Origin: Betaproteobacteria bacterium HGW-Betaproteobacteria-12
Lineage (GTDB): Bacteria; Pseudomonadota; Gammaproteobacteria; Burkholderiales; Rhodocyclaceae
NCBI GenBank assembly: GCA_002842345.1
Contig: PHCU01000004.1
Span: 1 to 64,000, forward strand
DNA length: 64,000 bases
Direction: 5' to 3'
Positions 28,742-39,256 of this stretch are shown here, in pieces (within the stretch, counting starts at the first letter, position 1; every line of letters begins with the position of its first letter). Position numbers and translations under genes: made by a program. Under the pieces are notes generated by a model, which saw only the letters and a program-made list of their open reading frames with translations, was not told the DNA's origin and did not search any database.

Positions 28742-28987
28742 TCACACCTGGCGCAGCCGGACGAGCATGCCTTGCAACCGCGGATCATCCGTCTCTCTCC
28801 GTCCGCTCACCAGTTCCCACAAATCGTGGTCTTCCATTTCAAGCAAAAGCTCCAGCGCTGTCTCCTGCTCCGCATCCACATCGTCACCGGCCTGTAGCCA
28901 GTAGCGCTGGAATTTCAAGTCCAGCTCCAGCAGCGCGCGCCGGCAGTGCCAGCGCAGACGACGCAAGCGCGCCGCACGTTCGTCCAT
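28742..28987 (-). CDS. sdhE: Succinate dehydrogenase flavinylation factor SdhE
   Basis: 81-codon (about 80-aa) homologue of SdhE/YgfY, which promotes covalent FAD attachment to SdhA. The conserved N-terminal stretch reads [13 protein letters not shown], followed by an acidic helix ([20 protein letters not shown]). The family motif RGxxE is normally CRRGMxELD; here its Gly is Ala (R-A-L-L-E), a change in the functional motif. The ATG at 28987, four bases after sdhB, is chosen because the longer frame runs into sdhB. It sits between sdhB and gltA as in many betaproteobacteria. Confidence 0.9.
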   Translation of the reverse strand: MDERAARLRRLRWHCRRALLELDLKFQRYWLQAGDDVDAEQETALELLLEMEDHDLWELVSGRRETDDPRLQGMLVRLRQV

Positions 28988-28991
28988 GCGG

Positions 28992-29702
28992 CTAGACTGC
29001 CCGCCGCACCATCGCATCCTTGATCTTGCCGATCGCCCGTGTCGGGTTGAGGTTCTTCGGGCAGACGTCGACGCAGTTCATGATGCTGTGGCAGCGGAAC
29101 AGGCGGTACGGGTCCTCGAGGTTGTCGAGGCGCTCGCTGGTCGCCTGATCCCGCGTATCGGCTATGAAGCGGTAAGCCTGAAGCAGCCCGGCCGGGCCGA
29201 CGAACTTGTCCGGGTTCCACCAGAACGACGGACAGGCGGTGGAGCAGCAGGCGCACAGGATGCACTCATAGAGGCCGTTCAGCTCGTCGCGCTCCTCCGG
29301 CGACTGCAGCCGCTCGGTCTCCGGCGGCGGATCGTTGTTGATGAGATACGGCTTGATCGAGTGGTACTGCTTGAAGAACTGGGTCATGTCCACGATCAGG
29401 TCGCGGATGACGGGCAGGCCGGGCAGCGGGCGCAGCACCACGGGCTCCGGCAGGTCCTTCAGGTCGGTGAGGCAGGCGAGCCCGTTGCGGCCGTTGATGT
29501 TCACCGCATCGGAACCGCACACGCCCTCGCGGCAGGAACGCCGGAAGGACAGTGTATCGTCCTTGGCCTTCAGCTTGACCATGGCATCGAGCAGCTTGCG
29601 GTCGGTGGAATCCAGTTCCACCGAGATGTCCTGCATGTAAGGCTTGTCGTCCTTGTCCGGATCGTAGCGGTAGATCTTGAATTGCATGGTTCTGGTGGTC
29701 AT
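28992..29702 (-). CDS. sdhB: Succinate dehydrogenase iron-sulfur subunit
   Basis: 236-aa electron-transfer subunit of complex II, carrying electrons from SdhA FAD to quinone. Ligands for the [2Fe-2S] cluster are in SCREGVCGSDAVNINGRNGLAC. The [4Fe-4S] and [3Fe-4S] ligands are in CILCACCSTACPS and CHSIMNCVDVCPKNLNP. It is directly downstream of sdhA with a 10-bp gap. Confidence 0.97.
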   Translation of the reverse strand: MTTRTMQFKIYRYDPDKDDKPYMQDISVELDSTDRKLLDAMVKLKAKDDTLSFRRSCREGVCGSDAVNINGRNGLACLTDLKDLPEPVVLRPLPGLPVIRDLIVDMTQFFKQYHSIKPYLINNDPPPETERLQSPEERDELNGLYECILCACCSTACPSFWWNPDKFVGPAGLLQAYRFIADTRDQATSERLDNLEDPYRLFRCHSIMNCVDVCPKNLNPTRAIGKIKDAMVRRAV

Positions 29703-29712
29703 GTCCGGATCC

Positions 29713-31500
29713 TCAGTACGCGCGCTTCTTGAGTTCGATGGTGTCGACGGTGAGCGGAGTCAGCTTCACCGATTTGTAGTCGAGGCGGTTGCCCTCCTTG
29801 AACCACAGGCTGTGCTTGAGCCAGTTCACGTCGTCGCGGCCGTTGGGGTGCTCGGGCGTGTCCGGCGCATCGTCGCGCACGTGGGCGCCGCGCGACTCCT
29901 TGCGCGCCTCGGCCGAGATCATGGTGGAGACTGCCACCTCGATCAGGTTCTCCAGTTCCAGCGCCTCGATGCGCGCGGTGTTGAAGACCTGCGACTTGTC
30001 GCGGATCTCGGCGCGCTCGACGTCCTTCTGCACCTCGAGGATCTTCGACACGCCTTCCTTCATCTTGTCGGCGAAGCGGAACACGCCGCAATGGTTCTGC
30101 ATGGTGCGCTGCATGGCCAGGCGGGCCTGGTGCACGTCGGCGCCGTCCTTCTGCGTGTCGAGGCGGTTGATGCGCGCGAGCGTGCGGTCGATCGCCTCCT
30201 GCGGCAGCGGCTTGTGCGCCTTGACCGACTTCCGGACGTCCTCGACCGCCGTCTCGCCAGCCGACTTGCCGAACACCAGCAGGTCGAGCAGCGAGTTGGT
30301 GCCAAGGCGGTTGGCGCCATGCACCGAAGCGCAGGCGCATTCGCCGGCGGCGTAGAAGCCCGGCACGGCGACGTTCATGCTGCCGCCGCGCGGCGCGACC
30401 ACTTGGCCGCTGTAGTTGGTGGGAATGCCGCCCATCTGGTAGTGGCAGGTCGGCACCACCGGGATCGGTTCCTTGATCGGGTCGGTGCCGGCGAACTGGA
30501 TGGAGATCTCGTGGATGCCCGGCAAGCGCTGCATGATCACCTTCGGGTCGAGGTGCGTGATGTCGAGCAGGACGTAATCCTTGTTCGGGCCGCAGCCGCG
30601 CCCCTCGTTGATCTCGGTGACCATGGCGCGCGAGACGACGTCGCGCGAGGCGAGGTCCTTGGCATTGGGGGCATAACGCTCCATGAAGCGTTCGCCGGCG
30701 CTGTTCCTCAGGATGCCGCCCTCACCGCGCACGCCCTCGGTGATGAGCACGCCGGCGCCGGCCACGCCGGTCGGGTGGAACTGCCAGAACTCCATGTCCT
30801 CGAGCGGAATGCCGGCGCGCGCCGCCATGCCGAGGCCGTCGCCGGTGTTGATGAAGGCGTTGGTCGAGGAATAGTAGATGCGCCCCGCCCCGCCGGTGGC
30901 GAAGATGGTGGCCTTGGACTGGAAGGCGACGATCTCGCCGGTTTCCATTTCCAGCGCCGTGACGCCGAGCACCTCGCCCTCGGCGTCGCGGATCAGGTCT
31001 AGGGCCATCCACTCGACGAAGAACTGGGTGTTGGCGCGCACGTTGCGCTGATACAGCGCGTGCAGCATGGCGTGCCCGGTGCGATCGGCCGCCGCGCAGG
31101 AACGGCGCACCGGCTTCTCGCCGAAGTTGGACATGTGGCCGCCGAAGGGGCGCTGGTAGATCTTGCCGGCATCGGTACGGTCGAAAGGCATGCCGTAGTG
31201 CTCGAGTTCGATGACCACTTCATTCGCCTTGCGGCACATGAACTCGATGGCATCCTGGTCGCCCAGCCAGTCCGACCCCTTGACGGTGTCGTACATGTGC
31301 CAGTGCCAGTGATCCTCCTCGGAGTTGCCCAGCGAGGCGGCCACGCCGCCCTGCGCGGCGACGGTGTGCGAGCGGGTCGGAAAGACCTTGGTGATGACGG
31401 CCGTCTTGAGTCCGGATTCGGACAGTTGCAGCGCGGCGCGCAGGCCGGCGCCGCCGGCGCCGACGATGACCGCGTCAAAGGTGCGTTTGGTGACTTTCAC
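29713..31500 (-). CDS. sdhA: Succinate dehydrogenase flavoprotein subunit
   Basis: 595-aa catalytic subunit oxidising succinate to fumarate. The FAD-binding [13 protein letters not shown] is at residues 14-26. The covalent-FAD His is in [10 protein letters not shown] (His45). Substrate-site residues are in [16 protein letters not shown] and [18 protein letters not shown]. The C-terminus ends [12 protein letters not shown]-like ([11 protein letters not shown]), typical of bacterial SdhA. The operon order is sdhC-sdhD-sdhA-sdhB-sdhE-gltA. Confidence 0.97.
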   Translation of the reverse strand: MKVTKRTFDAVIVGAGGAGLRAALQLSESGLKTAVITKVFPTRSHTVAAQGGVAASLGNSEEDHWHWHMYDTVKGSDWLGDQDAIEFMCRKANEVVIELEHYGMPFDRTDAGKIYQRPFGGHMSNFGEKPVRRSCAAADRTGHAMLHALYQRNVRANTQFFVEWMALDLIRDAEGEVLGVTALEMETGEIVAFQSKATIFATGGAGRIYYSSTNAFINTGDGLGMAARAGIPLEDMEFWQFHPTGVAGAGVLITEGVRGEGGILRNSAGERFMERYAPNAKDLASRDVVSRAMVTEINEGRGCGPNKDYVLLDITHLDPKVIMQRLPGIHEISIQFAGTDPIKEPIPVVPTCHYQMGGIPTNYSGQVVAPRGGSMNVAVPGFYAAGECACASVHGANRLGTNSLLDLLVFGKSAGETAVEDVRKSVKAHKPLPQEAIDRTLARINRLDTQKDGADVHQARLAMQRTMQNHCGVFRFADKMKEGVSKILEVQKDVERAEIRDKSQVFNTARIEALELENLIEVAVSTMISAEARKESRGAHVRDDAPDTPEHPNGRDDVNWLKHSLWFKEGNRLDYKSVKLTPLTVDTIELKKRAY

Positions 31501-31848
31501 TTACAGCCTCCAGAGGATCGAGACTGCCCAGCCGGTGTAGCCGACGAGGGCAAGGAGCGTGACGACATGCAGCGCAAGGCGCACGCTCGTTGGCTTGACA
31601 TAGTCCATCCAGATGTCGCGCACGCCGACCCAGGCGTGGAACATGAGGCTGACGATGAAAAGGAAAGTGAGGAAGCGCATGAAGCCGCCCGCCATGAAGG
31701 CGTGCCAGGTTTCATAGGTCAGTTGCTCCTGCCCGGCCAGCAGGACCACCAGGATGACGGTATAGAGCGCCATGACCGCGGCGGTGATGCGCTGCCCCAG
31801 CCAGTCCTTCAGGCCGTAATGCGCGCCGACGATGATGTCCTTCACCAT
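31501..31848 (-). CDS. sdhD: Succinate dehydrogenase membrane anchor subunit SdhD
   Basis: 115-aa hydrophobic anchor with three TM helices. The conserved LMFHAWVGVRDIWMDYVKP contributes to the quinone and heme b site. It overlaps sdhC by 7 bp and abuts sdhA, so it is translationally coupled. Assignment relies on position plus the HAWxGxRDIWxDY motif. Confidence 0.93.
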   Translation of the reverse strand: MVKDIIVGAHYGLKDWLGQRITAAVMALYTVILVVLLAGQEQLTYETWHAFMAGGFMRFLTFLFIVSLMFHAWVGVRDIWMDYVKPTSVRLALHVVTLLALVGYTGWAVSILWRL

Positions 31849-32231
31849 AGTTTCGCTCCCAGGATGGCGGTCAGCGCCAGGCTGACGACCATGACGACCT
31901 TCGCGCTGGTGCGCGCCGGCTTGAGGTCCGTGCCCATGTTCATGTCGAGCAGGAGGATGCGGATGCCCATGCAGAAGTGATGCAGAAAGGCCCAGAGCAG
32001 GCCGATCAGGATCAGTTTGACGAGCGGATAGGCGACGAAGGCCTTGAATATGTTGAAGCCCAGCGAGGAATCCAGGCTCAGCTCGAAAAGGTAAATGAGA
32101 AAAGGGAGCATGAGAAACAGCCCCGCCCCGCTGACGCGATGCAGGATCGAGGCGATGGCAGGCAGCGGCTGCTTGATGACCCGCAGATCCAGATGCTTAG
32201 GTCTTTCCTTCTTCATGATTGTTTCCGTCAT
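31842..32231 (-). CDS. sdhC: Succinate dehydrogenase cytochrome b556 subunit SdhC
   Basis: 129-aa anchor with three TM helices. It carries the SdhC signature KKERPKHLDLRVIKQPLPAIASILHRVSGAGLFLMLP and the heme-ligand region FLHHFCMGIRILLLD. The ATG at 32231 is preceded by AGGAG at a suitable distance; a second ATG five codons later is possible. It is the first gene of the sdh operon, with a TATAAT-type promoter about 65 bp upstream, just after the GntR gene. Confidence 0.94.
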   Translation of the reverse strand: MTETIMKKERPKHLDLRVIKQPLPAIASILHRVSGAGLFLMLPFLIYLFELSLDSSLGFNIFKAFVAYPLVKLILIGLLWAFLHHFCMGIRILLLDMNMGTDLKPARTSAKVVMVVSLALTAILGAKLW

Positions 32232-32295
32232 ATAGGCCCTTCTCCTACGCTGTGCGGCGCACCATAAAGCGCCGCGATACCCCAATAAACTGCTG

Positions 32296-32324
32296 ATTAT
32301 AGCGTTTCGTCAGCCACCGGCCCA
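32296..32324 (-). promoter_or_regulatory. Putative sdh promoter
   Basis: A perfect TATAAT (minus strand, 32296-32301) lies between the GntR stop and sdhC. A poor TGGGCC -35 is placed 17 bp upstream. The weak -35 would fit an activated or repressed promoter. Confidence 0.42.
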
Positions 32325-32336
32325 CGCCCTGCGGCC

Positions 32337-33065
32337 TCAGATCAATTCGTTCAGGTAATAGTGCTCGGCGGTGGAATACAGGCCGCGCCGCCACTCCACC
32401 GGCTTGTCGCCGTAGGTGTAGGTGACGCGTTCCACCGACAGCAGCGGGCTGCCTTCCTCCACCGCCAGCAGCTCCGCCGAAGTCCTGTCCGCCGCAATGG
32501 CACGGATGCGCTCCTCGGCACGGATCATGCGCACGCCGAAGCGCGTTTCGAACAGGCTGTAGAGCGACGCCTGGTATTCCTGCAGCACTTCCAGCGATAG
32601 CCCCTGAAAGATGTCGCCGGGCAGGTAGATTTCGTCGACTACGACTGGCTTGCCGTTGAACTTGAGCACGCGTCGCACGATGGTGATGGGTGCGCCCGGC
32701 GCAATGTCGAGGATGCGGGCGGCTTCCTGGCCGGCCTTGGCGCGCCAGCATTCCAGCGGCACGCTCTGCGGTACGCTGACGCCGCCCTCGTTGGGAACGA
32801 CGCGAAGGAAGCGGAAAAAAGCGCGAGGGTCGTTGTGCGAGGCAACATAAGTGCCCTTGCCCTGCTTGCGCACGACAAGGTTCTCGGCAGCCATCTCGTC
32901 GATGGCCTTGCGCACGGTACCCTGGCTGACGTTGAAGCGGATGGCCAGCTCGGCCTCGCTGGGAATGGCCTCACCGGGACGCCACTCGCCCGACGCAAGG
33001 CCTTGCATGATCAGGTCCTTGATCTGGCGGTAGAGAGGACTGAAGGTCGGGGACACTTGCGCCAT
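32337..33065 (-). CDS. GntR family regulator with UTRA domain (HutC subfamily)
   Basis: 242-aa transcription factor. The N-terminal winged helix (residues about 8-75) contains IPSEAELAIRFNVSQGTVRKAIDEMAAENLVVRKQGKGTYVASH. The C-terminal UTRA ligand-binding domain follows (GAPITIVRRVLKFNGKPVVVDEIYLP through LLSVERVTYTYGDKPVEWRRGLY). It lies directly upstream of sdhCDAB on the same strand and divergent from mdh, with a 24-bp palindrome in between. The natural inference is a TCA-cycle regulator sensing an organic acid. The ligand is not known. Confidence 0.92.
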   Translation of the reverse strand: MAQVSPTFSPLYRQIKDLIMQGLASGEWRPGEAIPSEAELAIRFNVSQGTVRKAIDEMAAENLVVRKQGKGTYVASHNDPRAFFRFLRVVPNEGGVSVPQSVPLECWRAKAGQEAARILDIAPGAPITIVRRVLKFNGKPVVVDEIYLPGDIFQGLSLEVLQEYQASLYSLFETRFGVRMIRAEERIRAIAADRTSAELLAVEEGSPLLSVERVTYTYGDKPVEWRRGLYSTAEHYYLNELI

Positions 33066-33108
33066 GCGGCAATTTCACCACAAAATAACCTCATCGTCTA
33101 TAGGCTCT

Positions 33109-33132
33109 CTTATGTCTTATATAAGATATAAG
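33109..33132. promoter_or_regulatory. 24-bp palindromic operator candidate in the GntR/mdh gap
   Basis: CTTATGTCTTAT followed directly by ATAAGATATAAG: a near-perfect 24-bp palindrome with one mismatched pair. It is centred 52 bp upstream of the GntR start and 8 bp before the mdh -35 box. It is the best candidate for GntR binding and for joint control of both TCA arms. Confidence 0.6.
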
Positions 33133-33139
33133 TTAGCTA

Positions 33140-33168
33140 TTGACACACTGCAAAAAGAATTCTAACAT
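33140..33168 (+). promoter_or_regulatory. Sigma-70 promoter for mdh
   Basis: TTGACA (33140-33145), 17-bp spacer, TAACAT (33163-33168, 4 of 6). It lies in an AT-rich divergent region and implies an mdh leader of about 110 nt. Confidence 0.62.
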
Positions 33169-33283
33169 TTTCGCCGTACCCGGCTCACTCTGCGTGCATT
33201 GTCCGGGCTTGCAATCCGGCCCTTCCAGCGCGTCGCCTTGCAAGCAAGCGTTTCCGAAAAACCTGTCTCGAGGAGTCACATCA

Positions 33284-34273
<990 letters not shown>

Positions 34274-34305
34274 GCATCGCAAACCGGAATGGAACGGCTG
34301 CTGGC

Positions 34306-34416
34306 ATGAGCGACATCCGCCGGGCCGCCCCAAGGATGGCGCCGCCAACTGCATGGAGCTGCGTAGCGGCGAACAACCGTCACCCCCTTCCGCGGGAAGG
34401 GGGCTGGGGGGAAGGT
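34306..34416 (+). repeat. About 105-bp dispersed repeat in the citE-like gene leader
   Basis: Second copy of the repeat at 4528-4632. It again runs from just after one gene (mdh) to the ribosome binding site of the next. The 3' hairpin CCCCCTTCC/GGAAGGGGG supplies the GGGGGGAAGG just before the ATG at 34419. Confidence 0.75.
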
Positions 34417-34418
34417 TC

Positions 34419-35435
34419 ATGAAGGGTCCCCTTCACCCCGCCGCAGTTCTCTACCGCGAAAAAAAACCTTTCCCCGCCCTGCCGGCCTGCGAGCATTACG
34501 CCGGCAGTGAAAAGCTGATCGGCAAGGCGCTCGCGCTGCAGCGCACGCTCGGGCCGATATTCGACGTCACCTGCGACTGCGAGGACGGCGCGCCGGCCGG
34601 CGCGGAAAAGGCCCATGCCGAAATGGTCGCCGCCGCCATCAACGGCGCGGACAACCGCCACGGACGCGTCGGCGCGCGCATCCACGACATCACGCACCCG
34701 CACTGGCGCACCGACCTGGAAATCATTGTCGGCGAAGCCGGCAAACGACTGGCCTACGTCACCCTGCCCAAGGCCGCCGGTCGGCAGGACGTGCAGACGA
34801 TGCTGATGGCGCTCGCCGCCATCGCGAAGAACTGCAGTTTGGATCGGCAAATTCCCGCACACGTGCTGATCGAGACCCACGGCGCGCTGCGCGAGGTGGA
34901 GGACATCGCCGCCCTGCCCGGCGTCGAGACGCTGGATTTCGGCCTGATGGACTTCGTCAGCGGCCACCACGGCGCCATCCCTGCCGCAGCCATGAAAAGC
35001 CCGGGGCAGTTCGAGCATCCGCTGGTGGCGCGCGCCAAGTGCGCCATCGCCGCCGCCGCCCTCGGCCACGGCGTGGTGCCCTCGCACAATGTCACCACCG
35101 AATTGCACGACACGCAGGTGGTCTACGCCGACGCCCGTCGCGCGCGCGAGCAGTTCGGCTTCCTGCGCATGTGGAGCATCCATCCGAACCAGGTGCAGCC
35201 CATCGTCGATGCCATGCGGCCCGATTTCGACGAGGTCGACGTGGCCAGCGGCATCCTGCTCGCCGCGCAGGCCGCCGGCTGGGGACCGATCCGCCACGAC
35301 GGCCGCCTGCACGACCGCGCTTCGTACCGCTATTACTGGGAACTGCTGCAGCGCGCCCACGCGACCGGCATGGCCCTGCCGCCCGCCGCGCGCCACCGCT
35401 TCTTTTCCGCAACCCCTTCACCCCCTACCCCATGA
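34419..35435 (+). CDS. HpcH/HpaI aldolase / citrate lyase beta-like protein
   Basis: 338-aa TIM-barrel lyase of the CitE/HpcH group. It has the N-terminal [15 protein letters not shown], a metal- and CoA-site pattern [13 protein letters not shown] (acidic cluster), and [48 protein letters not shown] is near the C-terminus. The fold family cleaves or forms malyl-CoA or citryl-CoA-type esters. Location between mdh and acnB suggests a C4/C6 acid substrate, but the actual reaction is unknown. The start follows the repeat hairpin. Confidence 0.85.
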   Translation: MKGPLHPAAVLYREKKPFPALPACEHYAGSEKLIGKALALQRTLGPIFDVTCDCEDGAPAGAEKAHAEMVAAAINGADNRHGRVGARIHDITHPHWRTDLEIIVGEAGKRLAYVTLPKAAGRQDVQTMLMALAAIAKNCSLDRQIPAHVLIETHGALREVEDIAALPGVETLDFGLMDFVSGHHGAIPAAAMKSPGQFEHPLVARAKCAIAAAALGHGVVPSHNVTTELHDTQVVYADARRAREQFGFLRMWSIHPNQVQPIVDAMRPDFDEVDVASGILLAAQAAGWGPIRHDGRLHDRASYRYYWELLQRAHATGMALPPAARHRFFSATPSPPTP

Positions 35436-35451
35436 TCGAGAGGACACCTCC

Positions 35452-38061
35452 GTGCTAGAAGCCTACCGCCAACATGTCGCCGAACGCGCCGCGCTCGGCA
35501 TCCCGCCGCTGCCCCTGACCGCCAAACAGACTGAAGAACTGGTCGCGCTGCTGCAGGCTCCGCCCAAGGGCGAGGAAGCTTTCCTCGTCGACCTCCTCAC
35601 CCACCGCGTGCCGGCCGGCGTGGACGACGCCGCCAAGGTGAAGGCCGCGTTCCTGGCGAAAGTCAGCCGCGGCGAGACGGCGTGCGCGCTGATTTCCCGC
35701 GAAAAGGCCACCGAACTGCTCGGCACCATGCTCGGCGGCTACAACGTCAAGCCGCTCATCGACCTGCTCGACGATGCCGCCGTCGGCGCCATCGCGGCGC
35801 AAGGCCTCAAGGGCACGCTGCTGATGTTCGACGCCTTCCACGACGTTGCCGAGAAAGCCAAAAAGGGCAACGCCAACGCCAAGGCCGTCATGCAGTCCTG
35901 GGCCGACGCCGAGTGGTTCACCTCGCGCCCGGAAGTGCCGAAGAAGATCAGCGTCACCGTCTTCAAGGTCACCGGCGAAACCAACACCGACGACCTCTCG
36001 CCCGCGCCCGATGCCTGGAGCCGCCCGGACATCCCGCTGCACGGCCTGGCCATGCTGAAGAACGCGCGTGAAGGCATCACCCCGGAGAAGCCGGGCGAGC
36101 GCGGCCCGATGAAGCTCATCGAGGAACTCAAGCAGAAGGGCCATCCGGTCGCCTACGTCGGCGACGTGGTCGGCACCGGCTCCTCGCGCAAGTCCGCCAC
36201 CAACTCCGTGATCTGGTGGACCGGCGAGGACATTCCGTTCGTGCCGAACAAGCGCTACGGCGGCTTCTGCCTCGGCGGCAAGATCGCGCCGATCTTCTTC
36301 AACACGCAGGAAGACGCCGGCGCCTTCCCCATCGAGTGCGACGTCAGCGGCATGAACATGGGCGACGTCATCGACATCTTCCCGTACGAGAAGAAGATCG
36401 AGAAGGACGGCAAGGCCATCGCCACTTTCGAGTACAAGTCGGAAGTGCTGCTCGACGAAGTGCGCGCCGGCGGCCGCATCAACCTCATCATCGGCCGCGG
36501 CCTCACCGCCCGCGCGCGCGAGGCGCTCGGCCTGCCCGTGTCCACGCTGTTCCGCCTGCCGCAGGCGCCGAAGGATTCCGGCAAGGGCTATTCGCTGGCG
36601 CAGAAGATGGTCGGCCGGGCATGTGGTTTGCCTGAGGCAAATGGGAAACAGCAAGGTATTCGCCCCGGCACCTACTGCGAGCCGAAGATGACCACCGTCG
36701 GCTCCCAGGACACCACCGGCCCGATGACGCGCGATGAGTTGAAGGACCTCGCCTGCCTCGGCTTCTCCGCCGACATGGTGATGCAGTCGTTCTGCCACAC
36801 CGCCGCCTATCCGAAGCTGGTCGACGTCAGGATGCATCGCGAGCTGCCGTCCTTCATCAGCACGCGCGGCGGCGTGGCGCTCCGCCCCGGCGACGGCGTC
36901 ATCCACTCCTGGCTCAACCGCCTGCTGCTGCCCGACACGGTGGGCACCGGCGGCGACTCGCACACCCGCTTCCCCATCGGCATCTCCTTCCCGGCCGGCT
37001 CGGGCCTCGTCGCCTTCGCCGCCGCCACCGGCGTCATGCCGCTCGACATGCCGGAGTCGGTGCTGGTGCGCTTCAAGGGCTCGCTGGAGGAGGCCGGCAA
37101 GCGCGGCGTCACCCTGCGCGACCTGGTCAACGCCATCCCCTACTACGCCCTCAAGGCGGGCCTGCTCACCGTCGAGAAGAAGGGCAAGAAGAACGTCTTC
37201 TCCGGCCGCATCCTCGAGATCGAGGGCCTGCCCGACCTGAAGGTGGAGCAGGCCTTCGAGCTGTCGGACGCCGCTGCCGAGCGCTCCGCCGCTGCCTGCT
37301 CAGTGCACCTCGACAAGGCGCCGATCATCGAATACATGCGCTCGAACATCGTGCTCATGAAGTGGATGATTGCCAACGGCTACGAGGACAAGCGCACGCT
37401 CGGCCGCCGCATCCAGGCCATGGAAGCCTGGATCGCCAACCCGCAACTGCTCAAGGCCGACGCCGACGCCGAGTACGCCGCGGTGATCGAGATCGACCTC
37501 GCCGACGTCAAGGAGCCGCTGGTCGCCTGCCCGAACGACCCGGACGACGTGAAGACGCTCTCCGAAGTCGCCGGCGACAAGATCGACGAGGTCTTCATCG
37601 GTTCGTGCATGACCAACATCGGCCACTTCCGCGCCGCCGGCAAGGTGCTCGAGGGCAAGAGCGACATCCCGACGCGCCTGTGGATCGCCCCGCCGACCAA
37701 GATGGACGCCATGATCCTCAACGAGGAAGGCTACTACGCCATCCTCGGCAAGAGCGGCGCGCGCATGGAGATGCCCGGCTGCTCGCTGTGCATGGGCAAC
37801 CAGGCGCAGATCCGCAAGGGCAGCACGGCGATGTCCACCTCGACGCGCAACTTCCCCAACCGCCTCGGCATCGACACCCGCGTCTATCTCGGCTCGGCCG
37901 AACTGGCAGCGGTGTGCGCGCTGATGGGGAAAATTCCGACAGCGGCCGAGTACCTGGAACAGGTGAAGGCGGTGAATGCCAAGGCCGCCGACGTCTACCG
38001 CTACATGAACTTCGACCAGATCGCCGAGTTCAGGGATGTGGCGGAGGGCGTGACGGTGTAA
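35452..38061 (+). CDS. acnB: Aconitate hydratase B
   Basis: 869-aa bifunctional aconitase/2-methylisocitrate dehydratase, close to the 865 aa of E. coli AcnB. The N-terminal HEAT-like domain begins [21 protein letters not shown]. Cluster cysteines are in [12 protein letters not shown] and [12 protein letters not shown]. The substrate-site [11 protein letters not shown] and [21 protein letters not shown] are intact. The start is a GTG at 35452 after GAGAGGACACC. A motif copy lies inside it (35659) and another just after the stop, followed by a strong terminator. Confidence 0.97.
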   Translation: MLEAYRQHVAERAALGIPPLPLTAKQTEELVALLQAPPKGEEAFLVDLLTHRVPAGVDDAAKVKAAFLAKVSRGETACALISREKATELLGTMLGGYNVKPLIDLLDDAAVGAIAAQGLKGTLLMFDAFHDVAEKAKKGNANAKAVMQSWADAEWFTSRPEVPKKISVTVFKVTGETNTDDLSPAPDAWSRPDIPLHGLAMLKNAREGITPEKPGERGPMKLIEELKQKGHPVAYVGDVVGTGSSRKSATNSVIWWTGEDIPFVPNKRYGGFCLGGKIAPIFFNTQEDAGAFPIECDVSGMNMGDVIDIFPYEKKIEKDGKAIATFEYKSEVLLDEVRAGGRINLIIGRGLTARAREALGLPVSTLFRLPQAPKDSGKGYSLAQKMVGRACGLPEANGKQQGIRPGTYCEPKMTTVGSQDTTGPMTRDELKDLACLGFSADMVMQSFCHTAAYPKLVDVRMHRELPSFISTRGGVALRPGDGVIHSWLNRLLLPDTVGTGGDSHTRFPIGISFPAGSGLVAFAAATGVMPLDMPESVLVRFKGSLEEAGKRGVTLRDLVNAIPYYALKAGLLTVEKKGKKNVFSGRILEIEGLPDLKVEQAFELSDAAAERSAAACSVHLDKAPIIEYMRSNIVLMKWMIANGYEDKRTLGRRIQAMEAWIANPQLLKADADAEYAAVIEIDLADVKEPLVACPNDPDDVKTLSEVAGDKIDEVFIGSCMTNIGHFRAAGKVLEGKSDIPTRLWIAPPTKMDAMILNEEGYYAILGKSGARMEMPGCSLCMGNQAQIRKGSTAMSTSTRNFPNRLGIDTRVYLGSAELAAVCALMGKIPTAAEYLEQVKAVNAKAADVYRYMNFDQIAEFRDVAEGVTV
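35659..35681 (-). repeat. GCCGT-N10-CTGACTTT motif, copy 7
   Basis: Exact match on the minus strand, spacer CTCGCCGCGG, inside the N-terminal domain of acnB (codons for KVSRGETA). Confidence 0.8.
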
Positions 38062-38064
38062 GCC

Positions 38065-38087
38065 GCCGTATCCCGGCGGCTGACTTT
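38065..38087 (+). repeat. GCCGT-N10-CTGACTTT motif, copy 8
   Basis: Exact match, spacer ATCCCGGCGG (the only copy lacking G at spacer position 4). It lies between the acnB stop and its terminator. Confidence 0.8.
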
Positions 38088-38100
38088 TGCCTGCCGTAAA

Positions 38101-38132
38101 ACGACAACCCCGCCGATTGGCGGGGTTGTCGT
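38101..38132. terminator. Bidirectional rho-independent terminator after acnB
   Basis: Perfect 14-bp stem ACGACAACCCCGCC with a GATT loop. It is flanked by AAA on the left and TTT on the right, so it works for acnB and for the convergent gene at 38153. Confidence 0.88.
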
Positions 38133-38152
38133 TTGTGAGTCCGGTAACGGAT

Positions 38153-38407
38153 TCAGCAGTGCCTGCCGCGCCACTGATCGGCGCGGCTCATGGAGGCTTC
38201 GTGCTGCGCCTTGACCTTGGCGCGGTAGGGGATGTCGTACATCAGGCAGATGCCGAGCAACACCATCACGACGGAAAATGCCTCGTTGAGCCCTATCGAC
38301 ACCAGCATCGAATAGGCCGGTTGGAAAATGGCCAACGAAATCACCAGCCAGAGAAATGCCAGGATTTTCCAGGAAGAATTCTTCTGATCGCCTGCCTTGT
38401 TTGCCAT
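38153..38407 (-). CDS. Small membrane protein of unknown function
   Basis: 84 aa with two TM segments (ILAFLWLVISLAIFQPAYSML and AFSVVMVLLGICLMYDIPY) and a basic, hydrophilic C-terminus (RAKVKAQHEASMSRADQWRGRHC). No family is recognised. AGGAG lies just upstream of the ATG at 38407. It is convergent with acnB across the terminator. Confidence 0.65.
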   Translation of the reverse strand: MANKAGDQKNSSWKILAFLWLVISLAIFQPAYSMLVSIGLNEAFSVVMVLLGICLMYDIPYRAKVKAQHEASMSRADQWRGRHC

Positions 38408-38565
38408 GATTTTCTCCTAAGTTGAGCCTAATGAGTCAGTCAGTACAAGGCTTTGCAATCAACGTGCCAGCTCAGGAAAACTTCATATCTTTTTGATTTG
38501 TTTATTGTTTATTCATGGCGATTGGAGGAGCGCTGACGCATCGCGCCAGGATTGGACGCTGCGCG

Positions 38566-38772
38566 TCAGTCAGTCGCCCTACCCTGGGCTGATCTGGGCC
38601 TCGACGCGCGCGCCGCCTGTGTCTGCCCCTGATAGCCCCAGGCATCGGCCGCCACCTCGCGCACGATGACATAGCTCGCCGCATCGAGCCTGCCGAGGAT
38701 CGCCTCCGCCGCCCCGAGGGAGACATGCGCCCCCTCGATGGGCAGCGAACGAAGGTGAGCGTGAGGAACCAA
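38566..38772 (-). CDS. Small hypothetical protein with TTG start
   Basis: 68 codons beginning at a TTG preceded by a textbook AGGAGG six bases upstream, 11 bp after the DUF2917 gene. The product opens LVPHAHLRSLPIEGAHVS and contains AAEAILGRLDAASYVIVREVAADAWG. It ends in a basic tail. No family is recognised. The strong ribosome site and tight spacing argue for a real operon partner; the rare start codon and short length argue for caution. Confidence 0.42.
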   Translation of the reverse strand: MVPHAHLRSLPIEGAHVSLGAAEAILGRLDAASYVIVREVAADAWGYQGQTQAARASRPRSAQGRATD

Positions 38773-38783
38773 GTTCGCCCTCC

Positions 38784-39140
38784 TCAGCGCAGCATCGTCA
38801 CGGGGATCGCCGCCAGACCCGGATGCCGCCAGCGCAGCAGCCTCGCCAGGATCGACTCCGCCTGCGCAGGCGTCCCGATGCACGGCGCGGCGAGCGTGGC
38901 CTGCTTGCGTGCATCCGTGGTAACGAGCAGCGAAGGCTTCAGCGCCGACACCACGACCGGCGTATTGCCGGTCACCTGCCAGCGCTCGCCGGGGCCGAGG
39001 ATGATGTCCTCCTGCATGCCGTCGACCGTGATCCAAAGTTCCCCCGAGTTGCAGGCCAGTTCGTGGTCCTCGATGCACCCCAGGGCCAGCAGTTCGCGCG
39101 CCGCCATTTCTATGCGGGTCTCTTGCACTATCTTCGCCAT
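38784..39140 (-). CDS. DUF2917 domain protein
   Basis: 118 aa. The core ELACNSGELWITVDGMQEDIILGPGERWQVTGNTPVVVSAL is the cupin-like DUF2917 pattern (function unknown). The C-terminal about 45 residues (TLAAPCIGTPAQAESILARLLRWRHPG) are outside the domain. The ATG at 39140 with GGAGG upstream is preferred over longer frames. It is divergent from a LysR regulator; DUF2917 genes are often paired with LysR genes in Betaproteobacteria, suggesting regulation by it. Confidence 0.8.
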   Translation of the reverse strand: MAKIVQETRIEMAARELLALGCIEDHELACNSGELWITVDGMQEDIILGPGERWQVTGNTPVVVSALKPSLLVTTDARKQATLAAPCIGTPAQAESILARLLRWRHPGLAAIPVTMLR

Positions 39141-39256
39141 GACTCTATCCTCCATGCGTTCCATGCATCGAATGGTGCCTGCATGTGCGCTCACAGTAGG
39201 CCTATGTCCCAAGTGCCGCAAACGAGAAAAGCGAATCCTATGCATGAGAAAAACGC

